64,000 nucleotides of DNA, taken from contig NZ_JAGGMN010000001.1 of the NCBI RefSeq assembly GCF_017875325.1, forward strand, positions 558,001 to 622,000, written 5' to 3'. Source of the stretch: Methanofollis sp. W23. GTDB lineage: Archaea > Halobacteriota > Methanomicrobia > Methanomicrobiales > Methanofollaceae. Below, one piece after another: positions 26,203 through 34,758 of the stretch. The position numbers and the translations under genes were made by a program. The notes beneath the pieces are model-generated. The model made no database searches. It worked only from the letters and a program-made list of their open reading frames with translations, and was not told where the DNA came from. Each line of letters opens with the position of its first letter. Position 1 is the stretch's first letter.

Positions 26203-26844
26203 ATGACCGCCTCCCTCTATCTCACCCAGTTCCTCACCATCGCCATCATCCATCTCCTGGCCGTCGCGGCGCCAGGCCCCGACTTCGCGATGGTCGTGAG
26301 GCAGAGCGTCAGGTATGGCTGGCGGACCGCCCTCCTCACCAGCCTCGGGATCGCCTGCGGGCTCCTCATCCACGTGACCTATGCCCTCCTCGGCATCGGG
26401 GTCTTCATCGCCCACTCCCTCGTCGCCTTCACGGTGATGAAGGTCCTGGCCGCGGCCTGCCTCATCATCCTCGGGATAAAGGCCCTGCAGACCCCGCCGT
26501 ACCGGGAGGACGGCGACGGGGGGATCGAGGCCGTCCGGGTTCCGGGCGCGGGGAAGGCCTTCGTGACCGGGGTGATGACCAACGCCTTCAACCCCAAGGC
26601 CGCCCTCTTCATCCTCTCGCTCTTCACGGTCGTGATCACCCCTGGCACCCCGGGCCTCCTCCAGGCCGGGTACGGGGTGTACATGGGCGTGGCGACCGCC
26701 CTCTGGTTTACACTCGTCTCGTCCCTCTTCAGCCATGCCGCGGTCCGCAGCCGTTTTCTCAGGATGGGCCACTGGTTCGACCGGACGATGGGCACCCTCC
26801 TCATCGTGCTCGGGCTCGGGGTGCTGGCGGCCGGGCAGGAGTGA
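26203..26844 (+). CDS. LysE/RhtC family exporter
   Basis: The 213-residue protein has six hydrophobic helices and the LysE family signature near the N-terminus, AVAAPGPDFAMVVRQSVRYG, plus GIACGLLIHVTYALLG and TNAFNPKAALFILSLF. Members export amino acids such as lysine, threonine or homoserine; the substrate here cannot be told from sequence. ATG 26203 follows a weak TATA-like CTTTATTTC ~40 bases upstream. It is followed 40 bases later by the malic enzyme gene, which seems to have its own TATA-like box. Confidence 0.9.
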   Translation: MTASLYLTQFLTIAIIHLLAVAAPGPDFAMVVRQSVRYGWRTALLTSLGIACGLLIHVTYALLGIGVFIAHSLVAFTVMKVLAAACLIILGIKALQTPPYREDGDGGIEAVRVPGAGKAFVTGVMTNAFNPKAALFILSLFTVVITPGTPGLLQAGYGVYMGVATALWFTLVSSLFSHAAVRSRFLRMGHWFDRTMGTLLIVLGLGVLAAGQE

Positions 26845-26884
26845 CGCCAATCTTTAAGAGTCCGGCGGGCGCGAGAGCGTGCCT

Positions 26885-28144
26885 ATGGGGCGGGACATCT
26901 ACGCCGAATCGCTGGCCCTCCATGAACGCCACCATGGAAAGATCGGGATCAGAGGGAAGGTGGCGGTCAGGACGGCCCACGACCTGGGCCTCACCTACAC
27001 GCCTGGCGTCGCCGGGGTGAGCCGCCAGGTCGCCGCCGACCCAGACCTCGCCTACCGCTACACCCTCAAGGCCAACACCGTGGCGATCGTCTCGGACGGC
27101 TCGGCGGTCCTCGGGCTCGGGGACATCGGGGGCTACGGGGCTATCCCGGTGATGGAAGGCAAGGCCCTGCTCTTCAAGGAGTTTGCCGGGATCGACGCCT
27201 TTCCGATCTGTTTTGCCGACAAAGGCCAGGACCTCGTCGGGCAGATCAGGAACATCGCCCCGGTCTTTGGCGGGATCAACCTGGAGGACATCGCGGCGCC
27301 GCGGTGTTTTGCGATCGAAGAGGCCCTCCAGGACCTCGGGATCCCGGTGATGCACGACGATCAGCACGGGACCGGGGTGGTGGTCCTTGCGGCCCTCGTC
27401 AATGCCTGCCGCGTCCTCGGGAAGGACTTTGCCGACCTGACGATCGTGGTGAGCGGGGGCGGGGCGGCCGGATACGGCGTCGCCCGTCTCCTCACCTGCC
27501 TGGGGATGGACCGCCACCTCTGCACCCCGGTCTGGGACATCATCGTCTGCGACAGCAAGGGGACGCTCCACCGCGGGCGGCAAGACCTCCTCACGGTCCC
27601 GCACAAGTACATCCTCGCCCACGAGACTAACCGGCATGACCTCGACGGCACCCTCGCCGATGCGCTGGTCGGCGCCGATGTCTTCATCGGGGTCTCGGCC
27701 CCGGGGATCGTGACCGCCGAGATGGTCGGGTCGATGCACGACGACCCGGTGGTCCTGGCCCTGGCCAACCCGGTCCCTGAGATCATGCCTGACGAGGCGT
27801 CGGCCGCGGGGGCGGCGGTCGTCGGGACCGGGCGGAGCGACTTCCCAAACCAGGTCAACAATGTCCTTGCCTTCCCAGGGATCTTCAGGGGCGCCCTCGA
27901 CGCCGCGGCGTCCAGGATCACCGACGAGATGAAACTGGCGGCCGCCGCGGCGCTTGCCGCCACCGTCGATGATCCGCGCCCTGACCACATACTCCCCGAC
28001 GTCCTCGACCGCCGGGTCACCGGGGCCGTCGCCGCCGCCGTGCACGAGGCGGCGGTGCAGGGTGGGTGCGCCAGGCGCCACCCAGAGGAGGTGGACTCGA
28101 GTGCAGGAACCGGCAGGGAATACAGGGGCACCCACCCGCCGTGA
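26885..28144 (+). CDS. Malic enzyme (NAD(P)-dependent, MaeB-type short form)
   Basis: The 419-residue enzyme oxidatively decarboxylates malate to pyruvate, or runs in reverse. The N-terminal catalytic domain has LTYTPGVAGVSRQVAADP (Tyr38), YRYTLKANTVAIVSDGSAVL and LGDIGGYGAIPVMEGKALLF, and the central MHDDQHGTGVVVLAAL holds metal ligands. The NAD(P) domain begins TIVVSGGGAAGYGVARLL. It lacks the phosphotransacetylase domain of long MaeB. A TATA-like CTTTAAGAG ~30 bases upstream favours a leaderless start; ATG 26885 is chosen over GTG 26879. The 3' end overlaps the lyase gene by 44 bases, so the two form an operon around C4 acids. Confidence 0.93.
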   Translation: MGRDIYAESLALHERHHGKIGIRGKVAVRTAHDLGLTYTPGVAGVSRQVAADPDLAYRYTLKANTVAIVSDGSAVLGLGDIGGYGAIPVMEGKALLFKEFAGIDAFPICFADKGQDLVGQIRNIAPVFGGINLEDIAAPRCFAIEEALQDLGIPVMHDDQHGTGVVVLAALVNACRVLGKDFADLTIVVSGGGAAGYGVARLLTCLGMDRHLCTPVWDIIVCDSKGTLHRGRQDLLTVPHKYILAHETNRHDLDGTLADALVGADVFIGVSAPGIVTAEMVGSMHDDPVVLALANPVPEIMPDEASAAGAAVVGTGRSDFPNQVNNVLAFPGIFRGALDAAASRITDEMKLAAAAALAATVDDPRPDHILPDVLDRRVTGAVAAAVHEAAVQGGCARRHPEEVDSSAGTGREYRGTHPP

Positions 28145-29558
28145 GCGCGACGCCCTCGGCATGCGTGCGGTGCCCGCAGAGGTCTACTGGGGAGTCCAGA
28201 CCCTGCGGGCAGTCGAGAATTTCCAGGTGAGCGGTGTGCGGGAACCTGCGGCACTGGTGAGGGCGTATCTCGTGCTCAAGAAGGCGGCGGCCTATGCGAA
28301 TATGGCCCTCGGCGAGATCGACGCGGAACTGGGGTGGGCGATCGTCAAAGCCGCGGACGAGGGGCTTGAAGGGCGCTTCGACGACCAGTTTGTGGTGGAC
28401 GTCTTCCAGGCCGGGGCGGGGACGTCTTTTCACATGAATGTCAACGAGGTGCTGGCAAACCGCGCCCTCGAACTCCTTGGACGCGAGAAGGGCGACTACG
28501 ATTACCTCTCCCCGAACGACCATGTCGGCAGGTGCCAGTCGACCCACGACACCTTCCCGACGGCCTCGCATCTTGCGATCATCACCGAGGCCGACCGTCT
28601 CCTTGCGGTCCTGGACTCCCTGGCAAGGGCCTTCTCCAGGAAAGGGGAGGAGTTCGCAGACGTCCAGAAGAGTGGGCGGACTCACCTCACCGACGCCCTG
28701 CCCCTCACCCTCGGCGCCGAGTTCGTGGCTTATGCCACGGCGCTCCGCCGGGCGGCATGGCGGGTGAAGGAGCGGCGGGAAGACCTCAGGGAGGTGGCCA
28801 TCGGCGGGACCGCGAACGGGACCGGGGCCAACGCCCACCCTGAGTTCCGCGAGACCGTCCTCGCCGACCTCAACAGGTTCACCGGCCTTGGGCTCATTCC
28901 TGCCACCGATTCCTTCGAGGCCCTCCAGAGCAGGGCGGCGATGGCGGCCTTCTCCGGGGCGCTGCGCGAACTTGCCCTTGAACTGATCAGGATCGCCAAC
29001 GACCTCAGGCTCCTTGGTTCGGGGCCGACGAGCGGTCTGGCCGAGATCACCTTCCCGGCCGTCCAGTCGGGTTCCTCGACGATGAACGGGAAGGTGAACC
29101 CGGTGATGGCCGAGTGCCTTGACATGGTCGGGTTCCAGGTGGTGGGCAACGACACTGCCGTCGCCCTCGCCGCCCAGGCCGGGCAGGTCGACCTGAACGT
29201 GATGACCCCGGTGATGACCGCCAACATCCTCGCCTCTCTCTCGCTCCTCACCTCCTTCCTCCCGCTCTTCGAGGAGAAGTGCGTCGCCGGGATAGGAGCG
29301 AACCGCGGCCAGGCCCGCGCCTTGTTGATGAAGAACCCGGCGCTCGCCTCCCTCCTCTCGCCGCAGATCGGTCATCTCAGGGCGGCCAACCTTGCCGGGG
29401 AGGCGAGGCGCCGGGGAGTGGCGGTCCCGGCCCTGGCGGTGGAGAAGGGGTATCTCACCGAGAAGGAGGCGGCCGAACTTTTTGATATGGAGAGGATGGC
29501 GCGGGGACTGTATGCCAGGTATCCGTGGACGCACCAGGAGAGGGAGGACGAGGGATGA
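28101..29558 (+). CDS. aspA: Aspartate ammonia-lyase (aspartase/fumarase superfamily)
   Basis: The 485-residue lyase is nearer to aspartase than to fumarase C: RDALGMRAVPAEVYWGVQTL matches the aspartase N-terminus, and VVGNDTAVALAAQAGQVDLN and EKCVAGIGANR are aspartase-like. It would interconvert aspartate and fumarate plus ammonia. GTG 28101 is the start because GGAGGTG sits seven bases upstream and the homologous N-terminus needs codons before ATG 28161; it lies inside the malic enzyme gene. The superfamily signature GSSxMPxKxNP reads GSSTMNGKVNP (324-334), with Pro replaced by Asn329, so activity should be tested. A fumarase role is not excluded. Confidence 0.85.
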   Translation: MQEPAGNTGAPTRRERDALGMRAVPAEVYWGVQTLRAVENFQVSGVREPAALVRAYLVLKKAAAYANMALGEIDAELGWAIVKAADEGLEGRFDDQFVVDVFQAGAGTSFHMNVNEVLANRALELLGREKGDYDYLSPNDHVGRCQSTHDTFPTASHLAIITEADRLLAVLDSLARAFSRKGEEFADVQKSGRTHLTDALPLTLGAEFVAYATALRRAAWRVKERREDLREVAIGGTANGTGANAHPEFRETVLADLNRFTGLGLIPATDSFEALQSRAAMAAFSGALRELALELIRIANDLRLLGSGPTSGLAEITFPAVQSGSSTMNGKVNPVMAECLDMVGFQVVGNDTAVALAAQAGQVDLNVMTPVMTANILASLSLLTSFLPLFEEKCVAGIGANRGQARALLMKNPALASLLSPQIGHLRAANLAGEARRRGVAVPALAVEKGYLTEKEAAELFDMERMARGLYARYPWTHQEREDEG

Positions 29559-30094
29559 GTATTGAGTTCTGGAGAAACCCTCGCCCGCCGTCCCATGGTC
29601 TCATGCCTCAGGCGCGGCGAGGGAGTGAGAGTTCCTACAGTTCTCCTGTCTGAAAAAGAACGGAAAGAGTCCATCTGAACGGATCTCTCTGGTGGGGGGC
29701 GTGCCGCCACATTATAAAGTGGGGGGGCGGAGTCCCCGGCACGATCAATAGGAGAAGGCGAGCGAGACATAGACATCCCAGGCATGAATGAGGATCTCCC
29801 ATGAGTCGATCCCAAACTATCCATGCTCGATCAATCATGTGGTTCGAGACCTTTTCTCTGCCTTCCCCGCTTCAATCGCAATCTCGGAGGGTACGGGGGG
29901 GCCCTGGCTTGATTGACGGTGGGGGGCAGGCCGATCCGACGCGCCGCTCACACGAAAATAAATGAGTGTATCCTTACTCTCTCCTGCTGCCCCTGGATAA
30001 CGAGAGGTGGGGGGAGGTAGAGTGGCGTTGCCACATGGTGTCTCGCTCCAGGAGGGGAGCATGGGTCCACCCTCTCCAGAGAACTCCAGAAATG

Positions 30095-30165
30095 TTCATC
30101 GAGGTCGTCCCAACACTTTTCCGCCCCCCTCTTCACCGGTGAGAGCGAGGGATGAGAATGAAGAG
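30095..30165 (+). repeat. Family C repeat
   Basis: GAGGTCGTCCCAACACTTTT, CCGCCCCCCTCTTCACCGG and GAGGGATGAGAATGAAGAG recur at 31249-31320 and 54687-54745. Confidence 0.65.
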
Positions 30166-30235
30166 AGCCTTTTTGGTTCGAGTATGATTCATCCGCTTTC
30201 CCTCATCTTCTTGTCGGGGGGCGCGTGCCCCCCGG

Positions 30236-30290
30236 TGGAGGAGAGCGTTTTGAATTTCTGGAAGGAAGCACTTCGGTTCGAGGGGATGGT
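30236..30290 (-). repeat. Family D repeat, reverse orientation
   Basis: On the minus strand: CGAACCGAAGTGCTTCCTTC, CAGAAATTCAAAACGCTC, TCCTCCACCGGGGGGC. The same order is seen at 58983-59035 and 63895-63945. Confidence 0.6.
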
Positions 30291-30530
30291 CACTCCAGGA
30301 GAGTTCTGTGATGTGCTCATCATGTATAAAGCCGAAAATTTTCTTGAACTCGTTGGGGTTTGTTTCCCCAGGATGAAGACTGGACCAGACAACGAGAAAT
30401 TATGAAGCCCGACGGGTATGCGACGAAGAGGTGAGGGGTCTCCACCCTCATCAGGGGTTCATGGAAAAATAGTTCGTGCAGTGGCCTGAAGCGCCCCTTC
30501 AACCCATGCATGACCTTACGGAGCTCTGAT

Positions 30531-30728
30531 TTACTCTTTTGAGAGAAAGAGGTCGCCGCCAGGGTACTCCTGAATTTCCACATTCGGACGGGGTGAATAT
30601 CCGCAACTCACACATTGCCAGAACATAATCTCATTATCGCCTTTTTTCACATAGATCGGGACGAATAATTCTTTTTGACCGCATACCGGGCAATCGCTTT
30701 TTCGTGGGGTGGGGATATTGACGGACAT
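30531..30728 (-). CDS. Small zinc-ribbon protein
   Basis: The 65-residue protein carries CPVC (Cys13, Cys16) and CVSC (Cys39, Cys42) separated by 22 residues, a zinc-ribbon layout, with a beta-strand KELFVPIYVKKGD between the knuckles. It probably binds zinc and contacts nucleic acid or protein; no partner is evident. A minus-strand TATA (TTTTATATT, ~30757-30765) lies 30-35 bases before the ATG. The upstream region is AT-rich compared with the surroundings. The Cys spacing and promoter support a real gene. Confidence 0.78.
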   Translation of the reverse strand: MSVNIPTPRKSDCPVCGQKELFVPIYVKKGDNEIMFWQCVSCGYSPRPNVEIQEYPGGDLFLSKE

Positions 30729-31248
30729 TTTATTACGCCACTACACAATTATTGTATTGAATATAAAAGGTTTTGTTAGACTGCAGGTATGATCGGACCT
30801 ACAGATTTCGTTTTTTTATCGATCAGACCGTATGCTCGATCCCCGGCCCCGAGAAATTCTCGTAATATCTCCTTGAAAAGGGAATGATGGCTTTTCATGG
30901 CTATCCTGCGACCCAGCGGGCGCTGCGCTCCAGGGCAGAAGAGGCGAGCATAGAGAGGATGTTACCGTTCACGATACAAAGTCAGGGAAAAAGTCTCGGG
31001 CAAAATCGTGAGGTCACCCAGAACGTTCCGACCTTGATATACGATTGGAAAGGGTTTGTAGAATTGCTCGTCGTGGAGGGATCAGGGGGTGCCATCCCTC
31101 CCGCGCGAGGAGGCGATAGGGGCAGGAGGCAGAGGGCCGAGCACGCCGGGGAAGTTTTTTTATCCTCTGTGTATCGGCTTCAACGGGATCATGTGGGTTC
31201 ATATCCTCATGCAAACCTGAGGAGACGATCTTCAGGACCCTTGTCTTA

Positions 31249-31320
31249 GAGGTCATCCCAACACTCTCCCGCCCTCCCCCTCGCCGATGAGGGTGACGGA
31301 TGAGAATGAAGAGATCCCTC
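31249..31320 (+). repeat. Family C repeat
   Basis: GAGGTCATCCCAACACTCTC, CCGCCCTCCCCCTCGCCGAT and GACGGATGAGAATGAAGAG match the other C copies nearly base for base. Confidence 0.7.
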
Positions 31321-31329
31321 TGTTTTCAT

Positions 31330-31534
31330 CGTGCACCCATGCATCCGTCGCCTTTCCCTACACCCCCCGGGGGGTGAGTGCCGCTCTGACCTCCGGGATG
31401 AAGATAGGGCCGGGAAGGCACAATCGATGAATCTGAACGGGGATGTGACAACCGCCACCATCGCTCGCGTCAGGAGTTCGGGGGGTAGCACGCTCCCCTG
31501 GGGAGAGCATCGCCAGGAGGATTTCTACAGGGCC
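31330..31534 (-). repeat. Family A repeat, reverse orientation, one intact end
   Basis: The core reads CGCCTTTCCCTACACC, a CCCCCCGGGGGG palindrome, GGGATGAAGATAGGGCCGGG, AAGGCACAATCGATGAAT and the GTTCGGGGGGTAGCACGCTC block. It ends in the terminal repeat GAGGATTTCTACAGGGCC (31517-31534). Confidence 0.7.
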
Positions 31535-31737
31535 AGTCTTTGGTACTTCTGTGATCTGCTCATTTTCAAAATAGAACCCTGGAGAAGTTCTTCTGGTGAT
31601 TATCTGTCCTCCCCCGGAATCCCCTGTCCTGGATCTCAAAGAAAAGCATCGAGTCGCGTTCCGCCGTCAGGAGAGATGAAGTCCTCCCAAGACCCTTGAT
31701 CTCTGAAAGTATCTGTCAATTGGTAACAAAGAAGAAG

Positions 31738-31809
31738 TGCGCCGATCGGGACTCGAACCCGAGTTTAGGCGTTGGCAACGCCTAGTGATAACCACTACAC
31801 TATCGGCGC
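31738..31809 (-). tRNA. tRNA-Gly (GCC)
   Basis: The minus strand folds as a full cloverleaf of 72 nt. The acceptor stem GCGCCGA pairs with TCGGCGC with discriminator A, the D-arm contains GTAGTGGTTATCAC, the anticodon arm is AGGCG-TTGCCAA-CGCCT with anticodon GCC, and the T-arm CGGGT-TCGAGTC-CCG is standard. CCA is not encoded and there is no intron. A TATA-like GAATATTAG lies ~35 bases upstream. The next 285 bases (31810-32094) contain no gene I can support. Confidence 0.95.
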
Positions 31810-32094
31810 TCTGCTGGTGTTGTATCACCGCAGTGCTCTCTAATATTCGCTACACTCACATATAATGGTTTCCCAGATCGGGGGGTCTGGAGAGGGTCGC
31901 CGGGCCCTCCAGAGTGCACAACAGCGGCGACCGCCGGCACCGCGGCACCGCCGCCGCCCTGCAAGAAGCCGGCAGGCGTCTCCTGAGAGAAGAGTTAGGG
32001 CCAGAGTTAAGAGATCTATGAGGATATTCCGGGCATACGCGCACGATTCATCGAGACCTTCTCGGCCCCTCTTCCCCTCTCTCCCGACCTGTGC

Positions 32095-33024
32095 TCATCT
32101 CACCTGGGGCACCAGGAGGGCTTCGGCGTCCTCGACCCCGTGCGCAGACTCAGAACTCTGGCGTGAGGGCAGGAGGGCGCGCTCAGGGCTGAAGGACCCC
32201 AGGACGAGGAGGCCATAGTAGCGGAAGAAGGCCAGGAACGGTGCCTGGATGAGGCCGGCAGCGAGGAACGCAAGCGGGATGGCAAAAAACTCGATGTAGA
32301 AGGTGATGTGGAAACTGAAGAGCGTTGCAGCGAGGACCAGCACCGTCACGATGAGGTCGGCGGCGACGGCCAGGAGGGTGCGCGTCAGCAGGTAGGCGGA
32401 GGTGTTCCCTGGGTCGGCGGCGCCGAGGCCGAGGACCGTCCTCCACCCGGCAAGGACGCCGCAGTCGTCGGTGATCATCACCGGGACGACCAGGTCGATG
32501 GTGACGACCATCACGAACCAGAGGAGGAAGGCGGCGATGAGGAAGGGGGGGGAGGCCGCGAACAATTCCGGTATTGTCTCCAGGGAGAGGGAGACATCAT
32601 ATAGACCGAGCGTAAGGGCGCCCACCCCGAGAAGTGCGCCCCCAAGGAGGACCTCGAAGAGGAAGAGGCGCAGTCCCTTCCTGACCCGTACATCAAAGGT
32701 CCAGAAGAGGGTGACCGGGCCGACGGTGAGGCCGTCGACGAGGACAAAATGGAAGACGGCCCCTATTACGCGGATGATGAGCAGGATAGCAAGAAAAATC
32801 CCAATGTACGCAAGGTGCCCGAAGGACGAGGCGATCCCGGCGTTTGCCAGGTCCTCGGGGTTTGGCAGGGAGATAAGGTTCAGGGAAAGTCCTCCAAACC
32901 CACCGATACAGAGGACGAACACCGCAAGCCTCAGCCATACGCCCCAGTTAAAGGGCCAGAGGAGTGACCGCGTCCGTTCGAATGCACTGTCGAATGCCTT
33001 GAAGGCATGGATTCCCGCACCCAT
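32095..33024 (-). CDS. Multi-pass membrane protein (paralogue 2)
   Basis: The 309-residue protein has six or so hydrophobic helices. It is clearly related to the next upstream gene: both start with a short polar N-terminus, then R-T-R/K-SLLWPF, W-LRLAV, and share VPVMI-DCGV--GW--V-GL-AAD--NT--YL-TR and PFL-FFRYY-LLVLG-FSPE-LLP. ATG 33024 is chosen because it aligns with the paralogue's start; a TTG at 33051 is possible. The C-terminal tail (~30 residues) is hydrophilic. No function is known; the family resembles DUF-type integral membrane proteins common in haloarchaea and methanogens. Confidence 0.75.
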   Translation of the reverse strand: MGAGIHAFKAFDSAFERTRSLLWPFNWGVWLRLAVFVLCIGGFGGLSLNLISLPNPEDLANAGIASSFGHLAYIGIFLAILLIIRVIGAVFHFVLVDGLTVGPVTLFWTFDVRVRKGLRLFLFEVLLGGALLGVGALTLGLYDVSLSLETIPELFAASPPFLIAAFLLWFVMVVTIDLVVPVMITDDCGVLAGWRTVLGLGAADPGNTSAYLLTRTLLAVAADLIVTVLVLAATLFSFHITFYIEFFAIPLAFLAAGLIQAPFLAFFRYYGLLVLGSFSPERALLPSRQSSESAHGVEDAEALLVPQVR

Positions 33025-33069
33025 GCCCTGAAATGGATCGGTCGCGGTCAAAAGGGTTGTGATCCCCTC

Positions 33070-34032
33070 TCAGGCCTCTCTGGCCGGGAGGAGGTCGTGT
33101 TCAGGGCTGAAGAGGCCCAGGACAAGGAGGGCGTAGTACCTGAAGAAGGTCACGAACGGCACCTGCACCAGGAGGAGGAGCGGGAGGGCGATGAGTATGC
33201 CGATGATCAGGAGAGGGATGAAAAATACAGGGGCCGCGGTCGGGGTGAGGCCCATCGCAAGGAGTGCGATCCCGGCGAGAGGGAGGCCGACGACGAGGAG
33301 GACCAGGAGCACCAGGACGAAGAGAATGATCCCGACGACGATGCCGAGGATGAACCTGGTGACAAGATAGACCAGGGTGTTCTTGAGGTCGGCGACGAGG
33401 AAGCCCCAGACCTTCTTCCATCCCTCAATGACCCCGCAGTCCCTGGCGATCATCACTGGCACGACAAAGTCGGTGGTGAAGAGGAAGACCACGCCGAAGA
33501 GGAGGGCGAGGAGGAGGAGGGCCGGGATGAGGACGACCAGTCCGAGGAGTATGGACGCCTCCCCTACTGCCGCGGCCGGCAGAACAAAGAGCACGACAAG
33601 GAGGGCCATGGCCGCGATGAGGAGAAGAATGAGCAGGACCTGGAAGAGAAAGAGGCGTAGCCCTTTCCCTGTCCGCAGCCCGAAGGTGCGGGAGAGCGAG
33701 ACCTCGCCTGAACTGAGACAGTCGACAAAGACGAACTGGAAGACCGACCCGAGATAGAGGAAGAGGAGACCCAGGAGAAGGACGCCCCCGACGATCAAAA
33801 GAATCGTCGGGTCTGTAAGTCCGAGGTCAGAAGGAACTCCCGCCTGATCGATCTGGTCGGCACCCCCGAAGTTGTAGGAGAAGGGGTTGAACCCCCCGGC
33901 ACCCCCGATGAAGAGGGCGATGACCGCGAGCCTCAGCCAGATTCCTGCATGAAATGGCCAGAGGAGGGACTTTGTCCGCGAGATGGCCCCGTCGATGGTG
34001 CGAAAGGCGTAAAGATCATCACTCATGGCCAT
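33070..34032 (-). CDS. Multi-pass membrane protein (paralogue 1)
   Basis: The 320-residue protein is a tandem paralogue of the 32095-33024 gene, 45 bases apart, with a similar helix pattern and the conserved TKSLLWPF, VFVDCLSSGEVSLSRTFGLR, VPVMIARDCGVIEGWKKVWG and FVTFFRYYALLVLGLFSPE. The VPVMI-DCG segment in the middle is the best-conserved feature and may be a functional site. The minus-strand TATA (CTATATATC, ~34047-34056) lies 20-25 bases before the ATGs at 34032 and 34026, so the message is probably leaderless. Function unknown; the pair likely forms an operon and perhaps a heteromer (inference). Confidence 0.78.
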   Translation of the reverse strand: MAMSDDLYAFRTIDGAISRTKSLLWPFHAGIWLRLAVIALFIGGAGGFNPFSYNFGGADQIDQAGVPSDLGLTDPTILLIVGGVLLLGLLFLYLGSVFQFVFVDCLSSGEVSLSRTFGLRTGKGLRLFLFQVLLILLLIAAMALLVVLFVLPAAAVGEASILLGLVVLIPALLLLALLFGVVFLFTTDFVVPVMIARDCGVIEGWKKVWGFLVADLKNTLVYLVTRFILGIVVGIILFVLVLLVLLVVGLPLAGIALLAMGLTPTAAPVFFIPLLIIGILIALPLLLLVQVPFVTFFRYYALLVLGLFSPEHDLLPAREA

Positions 34033-34134
34033 GGGTTGGAAAAAATATGATATATAGCAGACGGTCTCCTGGTGTTACGATTGAGATCGTCGGATAATAC
34101 ATAATCTTAATCTGCGCCCCCCTCCAACGTATCA

Positions 34135-34758
34135 ATGATGGTCCCGCTCATCATCGACCTCGCCGGCCGGCATGTCGTCATCTTCGGGGGCGGGACGGTG
34201 GGCCTGCGGAAAGCACGCTATTTCTGCCGCGAAGCAGAGGTCACCGTCGTCAGCAGATCCTTTCTCCCGGAGTTCTCAGGGCTTGATCTCCAATGTCTTG
34301 AGGCCGACCTCTCTGTCATGGACGATCCCGCCCTCGCCGCCCTGGTCGGGGGGGCGTTCCTCGTCGTCGCCGCCACCTCAGACAGGGAGATGAACGACCG
34401 GGTGGGACGGGCGGCGCGTGAGGCCGGTGCCCATTTCAATAACGCGAAAGGAGAGAGAGGGGACACGCTCATCCCCTCGGTGGTCAGGGGAGAAGAATAT
34501 CTCCTTGCGGTCAGCACCGGCGGCGCAAGCCCGGCCGTCCCCAGGTTCCTGCGCGAGCACCTCCAGGCCACATACCCGCACCTCGACACGATGATCAGGG
34601 TCGAGGCCAGGGTGCGGGCGGCCCTCAAACAGACCGTCCCTGACCAGGCGGCACGTGCGGCAGTGCTCAGGGCCGTCCTCCGCGACCCCGAGGCATGGGC
34701 ATGGCTTGCCGACGGCGAGGACCGGGCATATGAGCGGATTAAGGAGCGGTATCTGTGA
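34135..34758 (+). CDS. Precorrin-2 dehydrogenase / sirohydrochlorin ferrochelatase
   Basis: The 207-residue protein matches the Met8p/CysG N-terminal family. It oxidises precorrin-2 to sirohydrochlorin with NAD and may insert iron. The NAD site is VVIFGGGTVGLRKARYF (residues 14-30), followed by FLVVAATSDREMND (catalytic-region Asp) and VSTGGASPAVPRFLRE. A TATA-like element near 34100 precedes ATG 34135 (or 34138). It is the first gene of a six-gene tetrapyrrole operon: the stop overlaps hemA as GTGA. This placement suits siroheme and F430 synthesis, which share sirohydrochlorin. Confidence 0.92.
   Translation: MMVPLIIDLAGRHVVIFGGGTVGLRKARYFCREAEVTVVSRSFLPEFSGLDLQCLEADLSVMDDPALAALVGGAFLVVAATSDREMNDRVGRAAREAGAHFNNAKGERGDTLIPSVVRGEEYLLAVSTGGASPAVPRFLREHLQATYPHLDTMIRVEARVRAALKQTVPDQAARAAVLRAVLRDPEAWAWLADGEDRAYERIKERYL

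Larger units (their letters stand above)
29559..30530. other. Gene-free gap with repeat fragments
   Basis: No gene is supported in this ~970-base stretch. It holds a family A left end (GAGTTCTGGAGAAACCCTCG, 29566), a GC hairpin remnant at 29692, a family C block (30095-30165) and a reverse family D block (30236-30290). The segment 30300-30530 is less GC-rich and shows no repeat that I can match. Confidence 0.6.
30729..31737. other. Gene-free gap between zinc ribbon and tRNA
   Basis: No convincing gene is present. The first ~320 bases contain the AT-rich promoter of the zinc-ribbon gene and otherwise unassigned sequence. From 31052 (GGGTTTGTAGAATTGCTC, an A/B left end) the gap holds repeat pieces: family C at 31249-31320 and a reverse family A core at 31330-31534. 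31535-31737 shows nothing recognisable. Confidence 0.6.

Noticed and set aside
30007-30405. A 132-codon plus-strand frame in the gap after the lyase
   Set aside because: It runs through family C and D repeats and has no ribosome site.
32308-33660. Charged Asp/Glu/His-rich plus-strand frames opposite the membrane paralogues
   Set aside because: They are reverse-complement shadows of hydrophobic codons. The minus-strand frames show related membrane proteins with conserved motifs.
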